64,000 bases of DNA. Source: Monodelphis domestica (taxonomy: Eukaryota; Chordata; Mammalia; Didelphimorphia; Didelphidae). This document shows, piece by piece, positions 9,485 to 20,499 of this stretch. Location: NCBI RefSeq assembly GCF_027887165.1, contig NC_077229.1:372775253-372839252 (forward strand), written 5' to 3'. The notes under the pieces are model-generated. The model saw nothing but the letters and a program-made list of their open reading frames with translations, had not been told where the DNA came from and searched no databases. Within the stretch, counting starts at the first letter, position 1. Each line of letters starts with the position of its first letter. A program made the translations under genes and the position numbers.

Positions 9485-10720
9485 ACTGTAGTTTTTCATA
9501 TCAGCAAAACACTGGATTTCTTCTGCCTTTTTTTCCCACTATCGGTCTTGTATCTTCCTGATCTCACACTGCGCCGTGGCTTGGAGAGACTTGAATCTGT
9601 CCTTTTTAGGAGCAGAGTTTGGGTTATTTTGCCACTCCATAAAGGCTTTGTTCTTTTTGCTCAATAGGTCTTCGATAGCAGTGTTGTTCTCTTCGAACCA
9701 GTCCTGGTGGTTGCGTTGTTTGGGGCCTAGGACAACCTTTGATGTTTCCTTCACTGCATCTCTGTACTGGTTCCATTTCTCGGTTGAGCTTCCAGTGAGT
9801 GGTCCATTGGCAGACAGCTTGTCGTCCAGGCAGGACTGGAATGCTTGCAAATAAGATGGATCTCTAAGACGACTCACATTGTAAAATGCACGAACTGTCT
9901 GGGCGCGTTTTGGATAGCGAGGCGCAATGCGCATTTGAAGAGTCACTCTAACCAACCGGTGGTCTGTCCACCATTCAGCTCCTCTCATGGCTCTGGTGAT
10001 CTTTACATCCTGGATGTTTCGCCGGCGTACAATGATGTAGTCAATGAGATGCCACTGTTTTGATCGTGGGTGCATCCACGTTGTTTTATATTTGTTCGCC
10101 ATTCTGAACACAGTGTTCGTGATGGTGAGTTCGAACTCTGAGCATTTGCTGAGTAGCAGTAGGCCGTTGTTGTTCATTTTGCCCATGCCATGTTTGCCGA
10201 GCACTCCTTTCCATCTTTCATGGTCCTGGCCAACGCGGGCATTGAAGTCTCCCAGTAGTATCAGCTTGTCATTTGTGGGCACTGAGTGCACAGGTCAGAG
10301 TAGAGCTGCTCGATGGTCTCCTCTGTGCTGGTCAGTGTTGGGGCATATGCGCTGATGATTGTGGCATACCGGTCTTTGCTGAGAGGCAAACAGATCTTCA
10401 TGAGCCTCTCGCTGATGCCCACTGGCAAGTCTGGCAGCTGTTTGAGCAAACTGGTCTTGATGGCCAGGCCAACACCATGGATTCTGTCTTCATTTGAGGC
10501 TCTACCTTTCCAGAAGGTGTATCCAGTGGTGGGTTCGCTGAGTGATCCCTCTTCTGGTAAGCGTGTTTCACTTAAGGCTGCAATGTCGATGTTATATCGC
10601 GCCAGTTCTTTACCGATTAGAGCTGTTCTTCTCTCAGTTCTTGGGGTATTCTCTCTATCAATTAATGTTCTGATGTTCCATACTCCTAGTAGGAGTTTCT
10701 TTGTATTTTGTTTCCTTTGA
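9485..10720 (-). pseudogene. Broken LINE endonuclease ORF (RTE-like)
   Basis: EEP/APE endonuclease of a non-LTR element. On the minus strand: VWNIRTL start, ALSETRL with the catalytic Glu, IISAYAPTL, then a frameshift near 10285-10295 (one frame ends in a stop at CPQMTS, the other resumes at VPTNDKLILLGDFNARVG). After that come the catalytic GDFNARVG, TWMHPRSKQWHLIDYIIVRR, and WTDHRL with the terminal DH. The domain is followed by a linker (WFEENN, FMEWQNNPN) to KIQDR and a TAG stop at ~9536-9538, beyond which WEKKAEEIQ still reads as family sequence to ~9485. Frameshift, stop and missing RT make it non-functional. Confidence 0.8.
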
Positions 10721-11320
10721 TTTCGACCACTTAAAGGGATGACCCGCCAGCCGCGGTGTGCTGACCGGGTGTTTGTAGGGCAGGCAATGTTTGGGACACC
10801 TTTTCTAGTCCCCTCCCTTGATTAGGGTGAGCAGTGCTGTCCTAGAGAGGGCTGCTCAGTCGCCCAGGATGCTGCCGAATGTCCCCGCTGCCCACAGGGC
10901 CAAGCGACCACTGGTCCGTGGGCCGCCTACATGCAGGATCGTGACTACAACTGCCAGTGGTCACCTCCACCTGTTGCGTCGTCACTCCCCCATCGCCACA
11001 GGTCTTGAGGAGGGTGGAAGGGGTCAGGATAGATGAGTGTGAAAGATACTTGTGCGTGAAGGAGATTTAAGTGGAAAAGTCGATGCATAGAGACATCCCA
11101 CTCTCTTGGCATTGGAAGCCTGGGTCCAGTGGTACGAAAAGTCGTTACACCTGGAGACTTCCTCAGCTGCATTGGATGGCCGTGTTATCTTTTGTGCTCC
11201 AACACGCCCTAAGCACTCCACAGTGCTTTGCTGCATCACCATCTCAGCCGTTGAACCTTCTTATTGGTTTCTTCCACCTGTTCCGCCGAAGCAGTCTTCA
11301 CATGCTGGGTGAGCAAAAAG
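9485..11320 (-). mobile_element. RTE-like non-LTR retrotransposon, 5' part only
   Basis: GC- and CpG-richer than the flanks. On the minus strand there is a ~600-bp 5' leader (about 11320 to 10720) followed by an APE-type endonuclease coding region ending just after the domain. No reverse transcriptase follows; the sequence turns AT-rich near 9485. LINE copies usually lose the 5' end, so keeping 5' and losing 3' is unusual. The family is judged RTE/RTEX-like from the endonuclease motifs; the clade is not certain. Confidence 0.7.
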
Positions 11321-11615
11321 GTCATTAAGATATAGTGTCTACACTTAAGGAGTTCACAGTCTATATACATAGTGCTAATTTAGTAATACCTCATTTATTC
11401 CCTCATTACTACAGAATGAACATGAGGTTTTCTCAAATAAGTGAAGCTCACTGCAATAGGCATTCACACCCTTTCTCTTTAACCTTCTGGTTGAAGCCAT
11501 CTCTAGTAGGGATTATATATTCCTCTGCCTTTCTGCTGCCTAAAACAGTGCATTGAACAAAATATCAATGGATTTCTTGATGACTTAGGGCTATCTTCAT
11601 TATGAAGATCAAATA
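11321..11615. other. Unassigned AT-rich spacer
   Basis: Sequence between the RTE 5' end and the next L1 fragment; nothing recognised. Confidence 0.4.
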
Positions 11616-11935
11616 CTTACATTGACCCAGGACAATCCAGAGGAACTTATGAGAAAGAATGCTATCCACATCTAGAGAAAGAACTGTTGGAGTAGAAACA
11701 CAGAAGAAAAACATAGGATCAATCATGTGGTTTGATGGGGCTATGATTAGGATTCGATGCTTAAAGATCACTCTACTGAAAATATGAATAACATGGAAAT
11801 AGGTTTTGAGCAGTGATACATGTGTAACCCACTGGAATTGCTTGTCAGCTCTGGGAGGAAGAGGGAGCACAAGGAGGAAGGGAAATTGTGAATCATGTAC
11901 CATGAAAAACTATTCTAAATTTTAAAAAAATGAAG
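11616..11935 (+). mobile_element. L1 3' UTR fragment
   Basis: Sense L1 3' UTR. It shares 'ccaggacaatccagaggaactta', 'ctatccacatctagagaaagaa' and 'aataacatggaaataggttt' patterns with the truncated L1 at 61708-62248, and ends in an A-rich tail. Confidence 0.7.
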
Positions 11936-12193
11936 ACCAATTACTGTATTGTGCAATAGTGATGCCTTCAGGGCTGTAAACTGAAAGATCAGACATATTT
12001 CCTCAAATGATCTAGCAAATGTATTGTGTAGCCCATATTGGAACAGTCACACTCCTGTTTTCTTCCTTGGCCATCCTTTCATGTCTGTGGATTTTAGATT
12101 CTCCATAAATTACCATCCACATGTTATTAACATTACTTGCAATAACCATGGAGACTCTTCTTTTGTTTTCCTTGCCAGCTAGTAACATTTTAT

Positions 12194-12402
12194 TTTATTT
12201 TTTAAACCCTTACCTTCCATCTTGGAGTCAATACTGTGTATTGGTTCCAAGGCAGAAGAGTGGTAAGGGCTAGGCAGGCAATGGGGGTTAAGTGACTTGC
12301 CCAGGGTCACACAGCTGGGAAGTGTCTGTGTCCAGATTTGAACCTAGGACCTCCCGTCTCTAGGCCTGACTCTCAATCCACTGAGCCACCCAGCGGCCCC
12401 CA
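12194..12402 (-). mobile_element. SINE family 1, antisense
   Basis: Reverse complement of the ~200-bp SINE: T-run then aacccttaccttccatcttgg at the left, ggtcacacagctgggaagtg in the middle, and gagccacccagcggccccc at the right (tRNA-like head). Flanked by ctagtaacattttat (12179-12193) and ctagcaacattttat (12403-12417), a 15-bp duplication with one mismatch. Confidence 0.93.
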
Positions 12403-12461
12403 CTAGCAACATTTTATATGAGCAATTATGTCTATGACCTTTCAGGTCTGATCCTATCTCC

Positions 12462-12464
<3 letters not shown>

Positions 12465-12511
<47 letters not shown>
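12465..12511. repeat. (AC)n microsatellite
   Basis: About 23 uninterrupted AC units. Confidence 0.97.
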
Positions 12512-12512
<1 letters not shown>

Positions 12513-12975
12513 GTTGTTACCTATTACTTCCAAGATCAAATGTGAATTTGGCAAATTCTTTAATAACCAAGCCCCTTCCACCTTCTTCTTTTCCTTCTCC
12601 CACTTCTCTACTTTTTTTCTACATTATACAAAAGGACACCCTTCCATTTAGTCTTCAATCCAATGAAACTGGTCTCTTTGCTATTCCTCATATTTAATAT
12701 TCCATCTCTTCCTCCCAATATTTTCTGCCTTACATACCTGGAACTCTCTCCCTCTTCATCTCTGCTGCCTCCTCCCAAATTGCCTTTAAAATTCAGCTAA
12801 CTTCCCTCTGATATTACTCCCTTCAATTTTTCTTCTTATACATACTTACTTGCATGCTGTCTTTCCTCATTAGAGTATGAGTTTCTTGAGGCAGGGACTG
12901 TCTTCTGCCTTTCTTTGCATCACTAGCTCTTAACATCATGTCTGACACTTAGTAGGCACCTTACTACCTGACTCT
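12512..12975 (+). mobile_element. L2 LINE 3' end
   Basis: Pyrimidine-rich L2 ORF2 end plus 3' UTR in sense: 'cctggaactctctccctc', 'aaattcagctaacttccctc', then the hallmark 'gagtatgagtttcttgaggcagggactgtc' type sequence and 'cacttagtaggcac'. Decayed, non-coding. Confidence 0.75.
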
Positions 12976-13554
12976 CCAATCCATGCATTAGTTTCCATTT
13001 CATTCCTCCTTTCTTTTACTTGCTCCCACTCTCACCCAGTTCCAGATTGAGTTCTCCATTTATCTCTCTACAAATATAAAATGTACTTCCCACCTATTTA
13101 CCCAGGGAACATAGCTTTAGTGACCTAAAATCTGGAAATTAACTCCATGATTTCTCAATCTAATTACTATCACTAACAAACATGAAAATATCTACAGTTC
13201 TTTATCGAAATCCATTATCCACATGTAATAGCAATGCTCCTCTAGGAATGTTGCCCTTTCAAAGTACTGATTAAGTTAGCAAACAAGGTGTACTATACAA
13301 TCCCAGCAACAAAGAGAACCTCTACAAATCGTTGAGTTAGAGAAAATACATAATACTTTATATATCTGCCATAATCAATCCACATATTTAGACCAGGTTT
13401 TTGCAGGTACAGTTACCCAGATAAGTCAGGCAAGGGAGGAAAAAAAAAGTGGGAGAACTTTGCCTAAAGCAACCAAAAATACTAGAACCATGATGGTCTG
13501 ATTTGTTTAGATTACCTAGCTTTGCTAACAACATTTAGATTGGGTATAATTACA
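12976..13554. other. No feature recognised
   Basis: AT-rich non-coding sequence without a repeat family or open frame I can support. Confidence 0.4.
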
Positions 13555-13770
13555 GACGAACAGAATTTGGGAGGATAGAAAAGACCTCATTATCCATCTA
13601 ATCCAGCGTATTCCTGAAAAGAACTCTCATTATACCATACTTGACTTGTGGTCATCTTGCTTCTACTTGAAGACCTCCAATTAGGAAAAATCACCATGCC
13701 CCTAAGCAGCTCATTCCACTTTTATTCCAAAAAATCTAGGGAGGTAGACACTGTTCTGTGTGTTTGATGC
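13555..13770 (+). mobile_element. L3/CR1 LINE 3' fragment
   Basis: Contains 'cttctacttgaagacctcc' and 'cagctcattccactttt', matching the pattern of the L3/CR1 3' region in sense. Strongly diverged. Confidence 0.5.
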
Positions 13771-13859
13771 TTTTAAAGCTCCATTTGAGTCCTACTTCAG
13801 TTCCTCATGTTAGCAAGGTGGAACCCTGAGTCTGTGAAGGTCTCACCAACAGTGATCAA

Positions 13860-13990
13860 GTCAACAAGCATTTATTTAGTATTAAATATTGTTCTAGAAC
13901 AGGGATTATAAATACAAACAAACAAACAAAAAGGAAAATCTTTGCCCTTAAAGAACTTAGAGTCTAATTGATGAAGAGAATACCTAAAGG
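13860..13990 (-). mobile_element. L2 3' end, antisense
   Basis: 'caacaagcatttatttagta' followed by 'ttgcccttaaagaacttaga', the reverse complement pattern of the L2 terminus. Contains a short (AAAC)n. Confidence 0.5.
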
Positions 13991-14404
13991 GAGTCTCAGA
14001 GCATTAGGGGAATAGGGAAGATATCTACGTAGCTTGAACAGGTAGGAGTAAAACTGGAAGAAGAGTAAAGAAAAACATGGCTGAATGGGCATTTCCTTCA
14101 AATGGTGGTTCCAGGAGGAGGAACTGACCTATCTGAGGAAGTCCACATATCTTCCAGGGTCATTAAGCTTCTGGAACATGGAAGATCCAACCAAGCTGAA
14201 AAGTTTTAAGTATTATTCCAGTCATATCTCACTTTTCACCTTATCATTTTGGCCTCCTGGAACAATTTCTGAATCCACTTATCATTCCAGATCCTGGTGT
14301 CCTTTGTATAATGTAAACTTAGCGTCATCATCTGTAGGAATTAAGAACTTGAGACAAATCTTGGGTTTCTGTCTGAATAAGCCAGATAATTTTCCCAGTT
14401 CTTT
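13991..14404. other. No feature recognised
   Basis: Unassigned non-coding sequence; a 114-codon open frame here has no recognisable domain and is not called. Confidence 0.4.
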
Positions 14405-14485
14405 ATTTCATTCAATAAATCTTTACTGAACCCCAAGTACAGTGTTTATCATTGTACTTGAAGCTGTGGGAGATCCTAAGAAATG
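14405..14485 (-). mobile_element. L2/MIR terminus, antisense
   Basis: 'cattcaataaatctttactg' followed by 'ccaagtacagtgtttat', the reversed L2/MIR terminal pattern. Confidence 0.4.
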
Positions 14486-14754
14486 TAATATTTTCAAAGA
14501 TCTAGTAAATTGAGGCTATGACCAATTAACCAAAACTTATTAATTGATTATATATGGAAGAAAGGTTTCTTCCTTAGCTACATGATTTTTCAAAATGTTT
14601 TAGTAGGATCAGCCTTACAGGAAGAGCAGCTTGTGTGGCCTTTGTAGAATAACTTGGGGACATATAGTGAGGGTAAATGAGTAGATGATCTCCAAAGTCA
14701 TTTTCAATTCTCATAGCCTATAATTCCATTATTCTAAGCTATCATCTTGCTATA

Positions 14755-15395
14755 CTTTTATATCCCACCCCTAAAGCCTGCAATCCAATGATCCTGACCT
14801 CTTTGCTGTTTCTCCAATGGGGCACCATCTCTCAGCTCCAGGCATTTTCTTTCTTTAGAAAAACAAAAACAAACAAAAAAACTTACTTTCTGTCTGAGTA
14901 ACAAGTAAGACAGAAGGGAAAGGGCTAGCCAAATAGGACTAAGTGATTTTCCCAGGGACACACAGCAAGGATGTATCTGAGGTCAAATTTGAACCCAGCT
15001 CCTTCCAACTCAAGGTCTGGATCTCTATCCACTGAGCCACCTTGCTGTCCCTGCTTTGGGCACTTTCCCTAGCTGTCCCCATTCCTGGAATGCTTTCCCT
15101 CCTCATCTCAGACTCCTGTCTTCCCTGGTTTCCTTCAGGTCACAGCTAAAATCTGCTTTCTACAGGAAGCCTTTCCCAATCTTTTTTGATTCTAGTATCT
15201 TCCCTTAAAAACTATCTCCTTTTCATCCTGTATATGGTTGATTTGTACCTAATTTTTTCCCATGTAGTCTCCCCCATTGGACTGTGAGCTCCTTGAAAAG
15301 AAGGACTGATTTTTCCCTTTTCTGTGTCCTCAGATCTTAGCATGATGACTGGCATGTTGCAGGTGCTCAATAATTGCTTGATGACTAACATCAAT
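14755..15395 (+). mobile_element. L2 3' end split by a SINE
   Basis: L2 in sense to ~14850 ('ccaatgatcctgacctctttgctg', 'ctctcagctccaggcatttt'), resuming at 15053 with 'tttgggcactttccctagctgtcc', 'tcacagctaaaatctgc', 'ctacaggaagcctttcc' and 'gactgtgagctccttgaaa'. The antisense SINE at 14851-15052 lies between, so the SINE is younger. Confidence 0.75.
14851..15052 (-). mobile_element. SINE family 1, antisense, nested in L2
   Basis: Diverged copy: 'acttactttctgtctgagta' tail side, 'cccagggacacacagcaagg' centre, 'atccactgagccaccttgctg' head. The flanks 'ggcattttc' and 'ggcactttc' are a probable target-site duplication within the L2. Confidence 0.8.
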
Positions 15396-15454
15396 TGAAA
15401 TTTTGCCATTCATGAAAGCATGATGTGGTAGAAAGAACATTATATATTGTCTCC

Positions 15455-16025
15455 TCCATTAGAACATAGTTTTAAGTCTTGGCTCTGCCACTTGTTAGCC
15501 GTATAAGCCTTACCATATCACCCTCATGCTTAGAGAACTCTACTGGCTCCCTATTACCTCCAGGATCAAATGTAAAACTCCTATTGGGCTTTTAAGGCTC
15601 TTCATAACCTGACCACTTCCTACCTTTCTAGGCTTATACTTTACTGTCAATTGCCTACACTGATCCCCTTGCAGTTCCTTGAACATCACAGTCCATAGTT
15701 CATCTTCCAGCCATCCCATTTGCCCTGGATATCCCCCATGTCTAGAATGCTCTGGTCCCCTCTCCTCTTCCTTCAGGACTTACTCAAATTATACCTTCAT
15801 CAAGGGCACTTTTCTTGGCCTCCCTGCTACCCCCACTCTTAAAGGCCTTTGTATTTTATTCCATCTACTCAGTATCTATCTTGAGTGCACTTCATTATTT
15901 ACACAACGCATTCCCCCATTGGAATGTAAGTTCCTTGTGAGCAGCGCCTGTTCTTACTCTCTTTGTATGCTCAGTATCATTTCATGCCTGACCCAGAATG
16001 AGCCCTTAATACATGCTTGTTGAGA
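15455..16025 (+). mobile_element. MIR fragment joined to L2 3' end
   Basis: A short MIR-like piece ('ggctctgccacttgttagc') is followed from ~15500 by L2 sense sequence: 'tggctccctattacctccagg', 'ggcttttaaggctcttcata', 'ccattggaatgtaagttcc', ending 'agcccttaatacatgcttg'. Decayed. Confidence 0.7.
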
Positions 16026-16504
16026 GTATCCTCTGAAAAATTGGGGATTTACACTAAACCACGGATTTTTAACATGTTTTTAACATGGAATGACTAGTCC
16101 ATGAACTTTTTTTAATATTTTGATACTATTTCAATATCATTAGTATCCTTTGCAAGTCAACAATTTTCCATTTTAAGATTTTATTATTTCTATCTAATTT
16201 CTATTCTATTCTATTTTCTATTATTATATTTTAAATTTCTATTTATTAGAAGAATCCATTACACAAAAATGTTTAAGAACCTCTAGACTAGATGATCCCT
16301 AGTACCTCTAAATTTCTGGTTGTTGCTTTTGCCTAACAAGCATTCTCTTTTAAAGTGCAAATATCCCTGGAAGTAGTCAAACATTTAAACCTTAGCTTGG
16401 CTATGAGGGCCTACAAATGTGTATGGAGAGAGAAGCCAAAGATAGCCTTCACCTATATGACAGTTCTCCCAAACCACCCCATAGGAGATTAGGAATGGCT
16501 TCGC
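16026..16504. other. No feature recognised
   Basis: AT-rich sequence with TATTT/TCTATT-rich tracts near 16185-16245; nothing else supported. Confidence 0.4.
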
Positions 16505-16705
16505 CATCATGGTAGATAGGTTGCTGAGACTGAATTCAGAAAGACTGGAGTTCAAATCCAGCCTCAGACACTCACTAGCTGTGTGATTCTAGGCAAGTTA
16601 CTTAACCTCTGTTTGCCTTAATCCATTAGAAAAGGAAATGGCTAACCACTCCGATATCTTTGAGAAAATGGGGTCCAGAGTCACACATCACTATAGAGTC
16701 CAATG
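16505..16705 (+). mobile_element. SINE family 2
   Basis: 'ggttgctgagactgaattca', B-box-like 'gagttcaaatccagcctcag', 'aagttacttaacctctgtttg' and 'aaatggctaaccactccgat' in order. Diverged sense copy. Confidence 0.75.
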
Positions 16706-17729
16706 CCACTAACTGAATAATTTAGAACCCCTTGCAATGCATGGAAATCCCCAGAAGTTGGGAGCTCCCCAGGGCATGTTACAGTGCTATTGGGGGGAAA
16801 AAAGGAGTATTTGCAAAGTTTTGTGAAAACATTCCAACAAATTCTATCCTTTCCTCTCTAAGCTTCCATCAACATGACAGAGAGGTTCATGAGGTAAAAA
16901 AGCTAGTTAAACTTTGATGTGGTAATATCTGGCAAAGAAAGGATGTTTCCTCTTTTAAATGCTTGTGTTGATACTACATAGACACATAACCTGAATCTCT
17001 GAAAGCTGGGAGCCATGCTGGAGCATTCTCTAACCCAGAGTGTTTCCGTTAAGTATGTAATCAAGTGGTCAGAGAGTTTCTCAGGAAACACTGACTTATC
17101 TATCAATGTATATGTTCCTCTGGCCAATGATAAACTCCTCTGAAATTTAGAGATTGTAAAGTAATTTCTTCCACTACATAAGGAACCCTTTCTTTCTCCT
17201 GAAAAAGTAGAGAATACGAAGTTAAATAAATGTCTCAATCATGCTTCCTTTTTCTCTGAAGGTATTATTTCAATTCCCAACTATTGCTTAGGAAACACAT
17301 TTCTTCTGACTGAGGCCTCCCCCGTATCAATCATATTATCAGGAGTACAATGCAATTCACTCATCTAAGAATGGGAAGGATTTTCCTTAAGCCTCAACTT
17401 CCTGAATTCTTCCTACAGGTGTCATTTTCCTGTTCAGAAAACTGAAAGGAAGGCTTTTCCCTCTCCAAAAAGGAGGCCTGCATCAGTTCACCTGGCAGCA
17501 CTCCCAGACGACCAGGTGTTTGTATATGAATGCTTTCCACATGGCAAGATTTATAATCCAAAAAACCAGCTCTAGTTTTGCAAAAGATTCTTAAAAACAA
17601 GTCTTAACTTGAGTTGCATCTTACCGGATCTGTCATCAGCTATTCTCAGATCATGGTTCTACCAGGATAAGGAAGAAGAAAGGGAGTATTTATTCAATGG
17701 AAAGGTGTGATGTGAAGATGACTAAACAA
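16706..17729. other. No feature recognised
   Basis: About 1 kb of apparently unique non-coding sequence. Open frames of 61-111 codons show no recognisable domains. Confidence 0.4.
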
Positions 17730-17870
17730 GAAGCCCCAAGCTGTAGATTACAGTCCCAACTCTAACAGTTTCTTGACCTCTTCTGGGTCTTATTTCCCTC
17801 ATTCTAAGAGAGTTTAGACTAAATGACCCCTCCCATCCTTTTCAGCCTCAAAATGCCATGACTGTAACAT
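17730..17870 (+). mobile_element. MIR fragment
   Basis: 'gtcccaactctaacagtttcttgacctc' style MIR core followed by 'gagtttagactaaatgacc'. Diverged. Confidence 0.45.
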
Positions 17871-18189
17871 TCAAATAGTCTCTGAATCTAAAGAGAAAAA
17901 AACAGAAAAGGCTAATGTTAATGTTTACAGCATAACTGTTTCTAGTGACCGATGGTATGAAACGGAGGGTAGGACATGGGGATTAGAAATCCTGTTGCTC
18001 CAGAAAGAGTTTTCTTGACCCCCATATTTCTGTCTTCATAGAGTAGTGGTAAATTTCTGACACGTTAACACCAATAGAAAGTCACACAAGGTATGTGGTC
18101 TTTTTCTGCCTTCGCCATCCCATAAGATCTTGGATGAAGAAAAGAAATTGTTCCTAATGAGTTGATTGGAACTGTGATGCCAAGTTTAT

Positions 18190-18362
18190 TTCTTGTGTCC
18201 AGAGATGTGGACCTAGAAGGAAACTTAAAGGTCAATTTAGAATCAGTCCTCTCATTTTATATCTAAGAAAATTATGGACCAAAGGTAAAAGACAGAGGAG
18301 TAACTTGCCCAAGGTCACACTGATAGTGACAAAGTCATGAATCAAAAATCAAATTCAGTTCC
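18190..18362 (-). mobile_element. MIR-like SINE, antisense
   Basis: 'ctcattttatatctaagaaa', 'taacttgcccaaggtcacac' and 'aatcaaattcag' in MIR antisense order. Confidence 0.6.
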
Positions 18363-18365
18363 TAC

Positions 18366-18452
18366 CTGGGCAAGTCACTAAATCCCCATTGCCTCACCCT
18401 TACCACTCTTCTGCCTTAGAACCCTATTAGGTAAGGGTTAAAAAAAAAATCA
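18366..18452 (+). mobile_element. 5'-truncated SINE family 1
   Basis: Only the 3' half is present: 'ctgggcaagtcactaaatcc', 'cattgcctcacccttaccac', 'ggtaagggttaaaaaaaaaa'. 'aaatcaaattc' before and after may be its target-site duplication. Confidence 0.75.
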
Positions 18453-18689
18453 AATTCCACACTCTTTCTAATGTGCCAAAAAGGAAAATAATAAAACTAA
18501 TAACAACGATAATAGAATTAATATATGGTTTTAATGTTGATAGATCACTTTATAAATATTGATACATTATAAGATCAACTCAACATTTAATTAAAAATAA
18601 TCTATCACGAACTCAATAATATAATCTAGGTCACATTGCCTGACTAATTAAACTCTGACTGATAGTTTATGTAAAATGTATGTTGTGAC

Positions 18690-19025
18690 CCCTTTGGGGA
18701 CATCAGTTTCCTAATCTATTAAAATGAGGAGATTCTATTAAATTACCTATGGAGTCCTTTCAAGTTCTTTGATGCTTCTTTGAGGCTGCTAGATAGCACA
18801 GTGGTCTTCCTGACTCCAGGTCCAGTGGTCTGAACACTTTGCTATCTAGCACCCTTTCCTAGCTTCAAGTCACATAATCTCTCCATGTCTCAGTTTCTCC
18901 ATCTGTAAAAGGGGGATAATAATAGCACCTGTCTCACAAGGTTGTTGGGAGGATCAAATGAACTAACACATGCAAAGTACTTTGCAGATCTTAAAGTGCT
19001 CTATAAAACACTAGCTATCATTCTA
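18690..19025 (+). mobile_element. Two MIR fragments
   Basis: 18690-18780 reads as a MIR end ('catcagtttcctaatct'). 18870-19025 is a better one: 'catgtctcagtttctccatc', 'gggataataatagcacctg', 'aagtactttgcagatctt', ending in a 'ctagctatcatt' motif. Confidence 0.6.
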
Positions 19026-19057
19026 TGAATTACCCTCATCCATTCAGCATTTGTTGT

Positions 19058-19299
19058 TGTTTGAATATTGTTTCAGTTATATTTGACACTTCATGACCCC
19101 ATGTGAGATTTTCTTGGCATTGATACTAGAGTGATTTGCCATTTCCTTCTCCAACTCATTTTGCAGATGAGGGAAAAAAGGGGGTAAGTGATTTGCCTAG
19201 GGTCACCCAGCTAGTAAGAATCCAAGGCCAGATTTGAACTCAGGAAGATGAATCTCCAAAACTCTATCCCTGGTGTTTCATTGAGCCACCTAACTACCC
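19058..19299 (-). mobile_element. SINE family 2, antisense
   Basis: 'cttcatgaccccatgtgaga', 'gatttgccatttccttctcc', 'cagatttgaactcaggaaga' and 'attgagccacctaactaccc' in reversed order of the family. Possible short duplication attcagca/attcaaca. Confidence 0.85.
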
Positions 19300-19684
19300 T
19301 AATTCAACACTAAGATATATGAAAAATGAAGAGACCTAAAACAATAGCTATTGCTTATGTAGCACCTTAACATTTAGAAAACCTTTTATAAACATTAATA
19401 ATAGGTGTCATTGGGAACCAGATTCTAAGCTAAATTCAAGCCCAAGTCTCTCTGAGGCTAACCAAGTCCAGAATTGAAGTGTAGGCATTCTATAGTTTCT
19501 CCTTTTCCCCACTTTTTCTAATTATACTACTAATCTATTATAAATTGGCCTGATGCTAAAAATAACTACAGATGATCACACACAAAGCAGCAGAACTGTT
19601 CTGAAATGATTAAAAATAATAATAGCATATTTAAGGAGTGCATCTAAGTTTGCAAAGCATTTCCCTTATATTACAACATTAGAT
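19300..19684. other. No feature recognised
   Basis: Non-coding; scattered MIR-like words only. Confidence 0.35.
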
Positions 19685-19880
19685 TTTTTTAACCCTTACC
19701 TTCTGTCTTTGAATCAATACAAGTATCAGTTTCAGGGCAGAAGAGTGGTAAGGGCTAGGCAATTAGGTAAGTTACTTTTCCAGGGTTACACAGCCAGGAA
19801 GTGGCTGAGACCAGATTTGAACTTACATTCTCCTGACTCTACGTCTGGCATTCTATCCACTGAGCCACTACCTACCCTTA
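19685..19880 (-). mobile_element. SINE family 1, antisense
   Basis: 'tttaacccttaccttctgtc', 'ggcagaagagtggtaagggc', 'cagatttgaacttacattc', 'tatccactgagccac'. Diverged copy. Confidence 0.85.
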
Positions 19881-20243
19881 CTTCATTACATTCTTGGGAC
19901 AGCCCTGATTTTAGAGCAGATACTCTTCTTATCTCTATTTCACAGATGAGATAGCTGAGGCCAAAAGAGACTGATTAGTATAAGAGGAGATTCTAACTCA
20001 TCTCTTCCTGAAGTGAAATCATCTCCTCTACCCTTAAGCAAAGCTACAGAAGTTATTTGATTTTCCCTTGCTACTTAAAAGGATGGTTATCAAAAGACGT
20101 TGAAATAGTTAGAATCTTTGGAGAATAGAATTCTTGAGTTGAAGGGGACCTTAAGAAATCTGCTGGTTCAGCCTTCTCTGTCTTCAAGTAGGCAATGATG
20201 GAAATGATCTCTGGCAAATATGCCTGACTATTCTGCTGCTTTG

Positions 20244-20492
20244 GGCAGTTAGGTGGCATAATGGATAGAGCACCAGGTCTAGAGTCAGAAAAGATTCATC
20301 TTCCTGAGTTCAAATCGGGTCTCAAACACTTATGTATTAACTATGTGGCCCCAGAGAAGTCATTTAACTGTTTGCCTCAGTTTCTTTATCTGTAAAATGA
20401 GCTAAAGAAGGAAATAGCAAACCACCCCAATATCTTTGTCAAGAAAACCCCAATTGGGTTCATGAAGAATAGGACATGACTCAACCTTATTC
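20244..20492 (+). mobile_element. SINE family 2
   Basis: Well-preserved sense copy: 'gggcagttaggtggcataat', 'gagttcaaatcgggtctcaa', 'ctgtttgcctcagtttcttt', 'caaaccaccccaatatcttt', 'caagaaaaccccaattgggt'. The head resembles a tRNA A-box, so Pol III transcription was ancestral. Confidence 0.9.
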
Positions 20493-20499
20493 TGGTAAT

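Noticed and set aside
12465..12511. CRISPR-like or regular repeat array
   Set aside because: Simple dinucleotide microsatellite; no CRISPR arrays are expected or seen in this vertebrate sequence.
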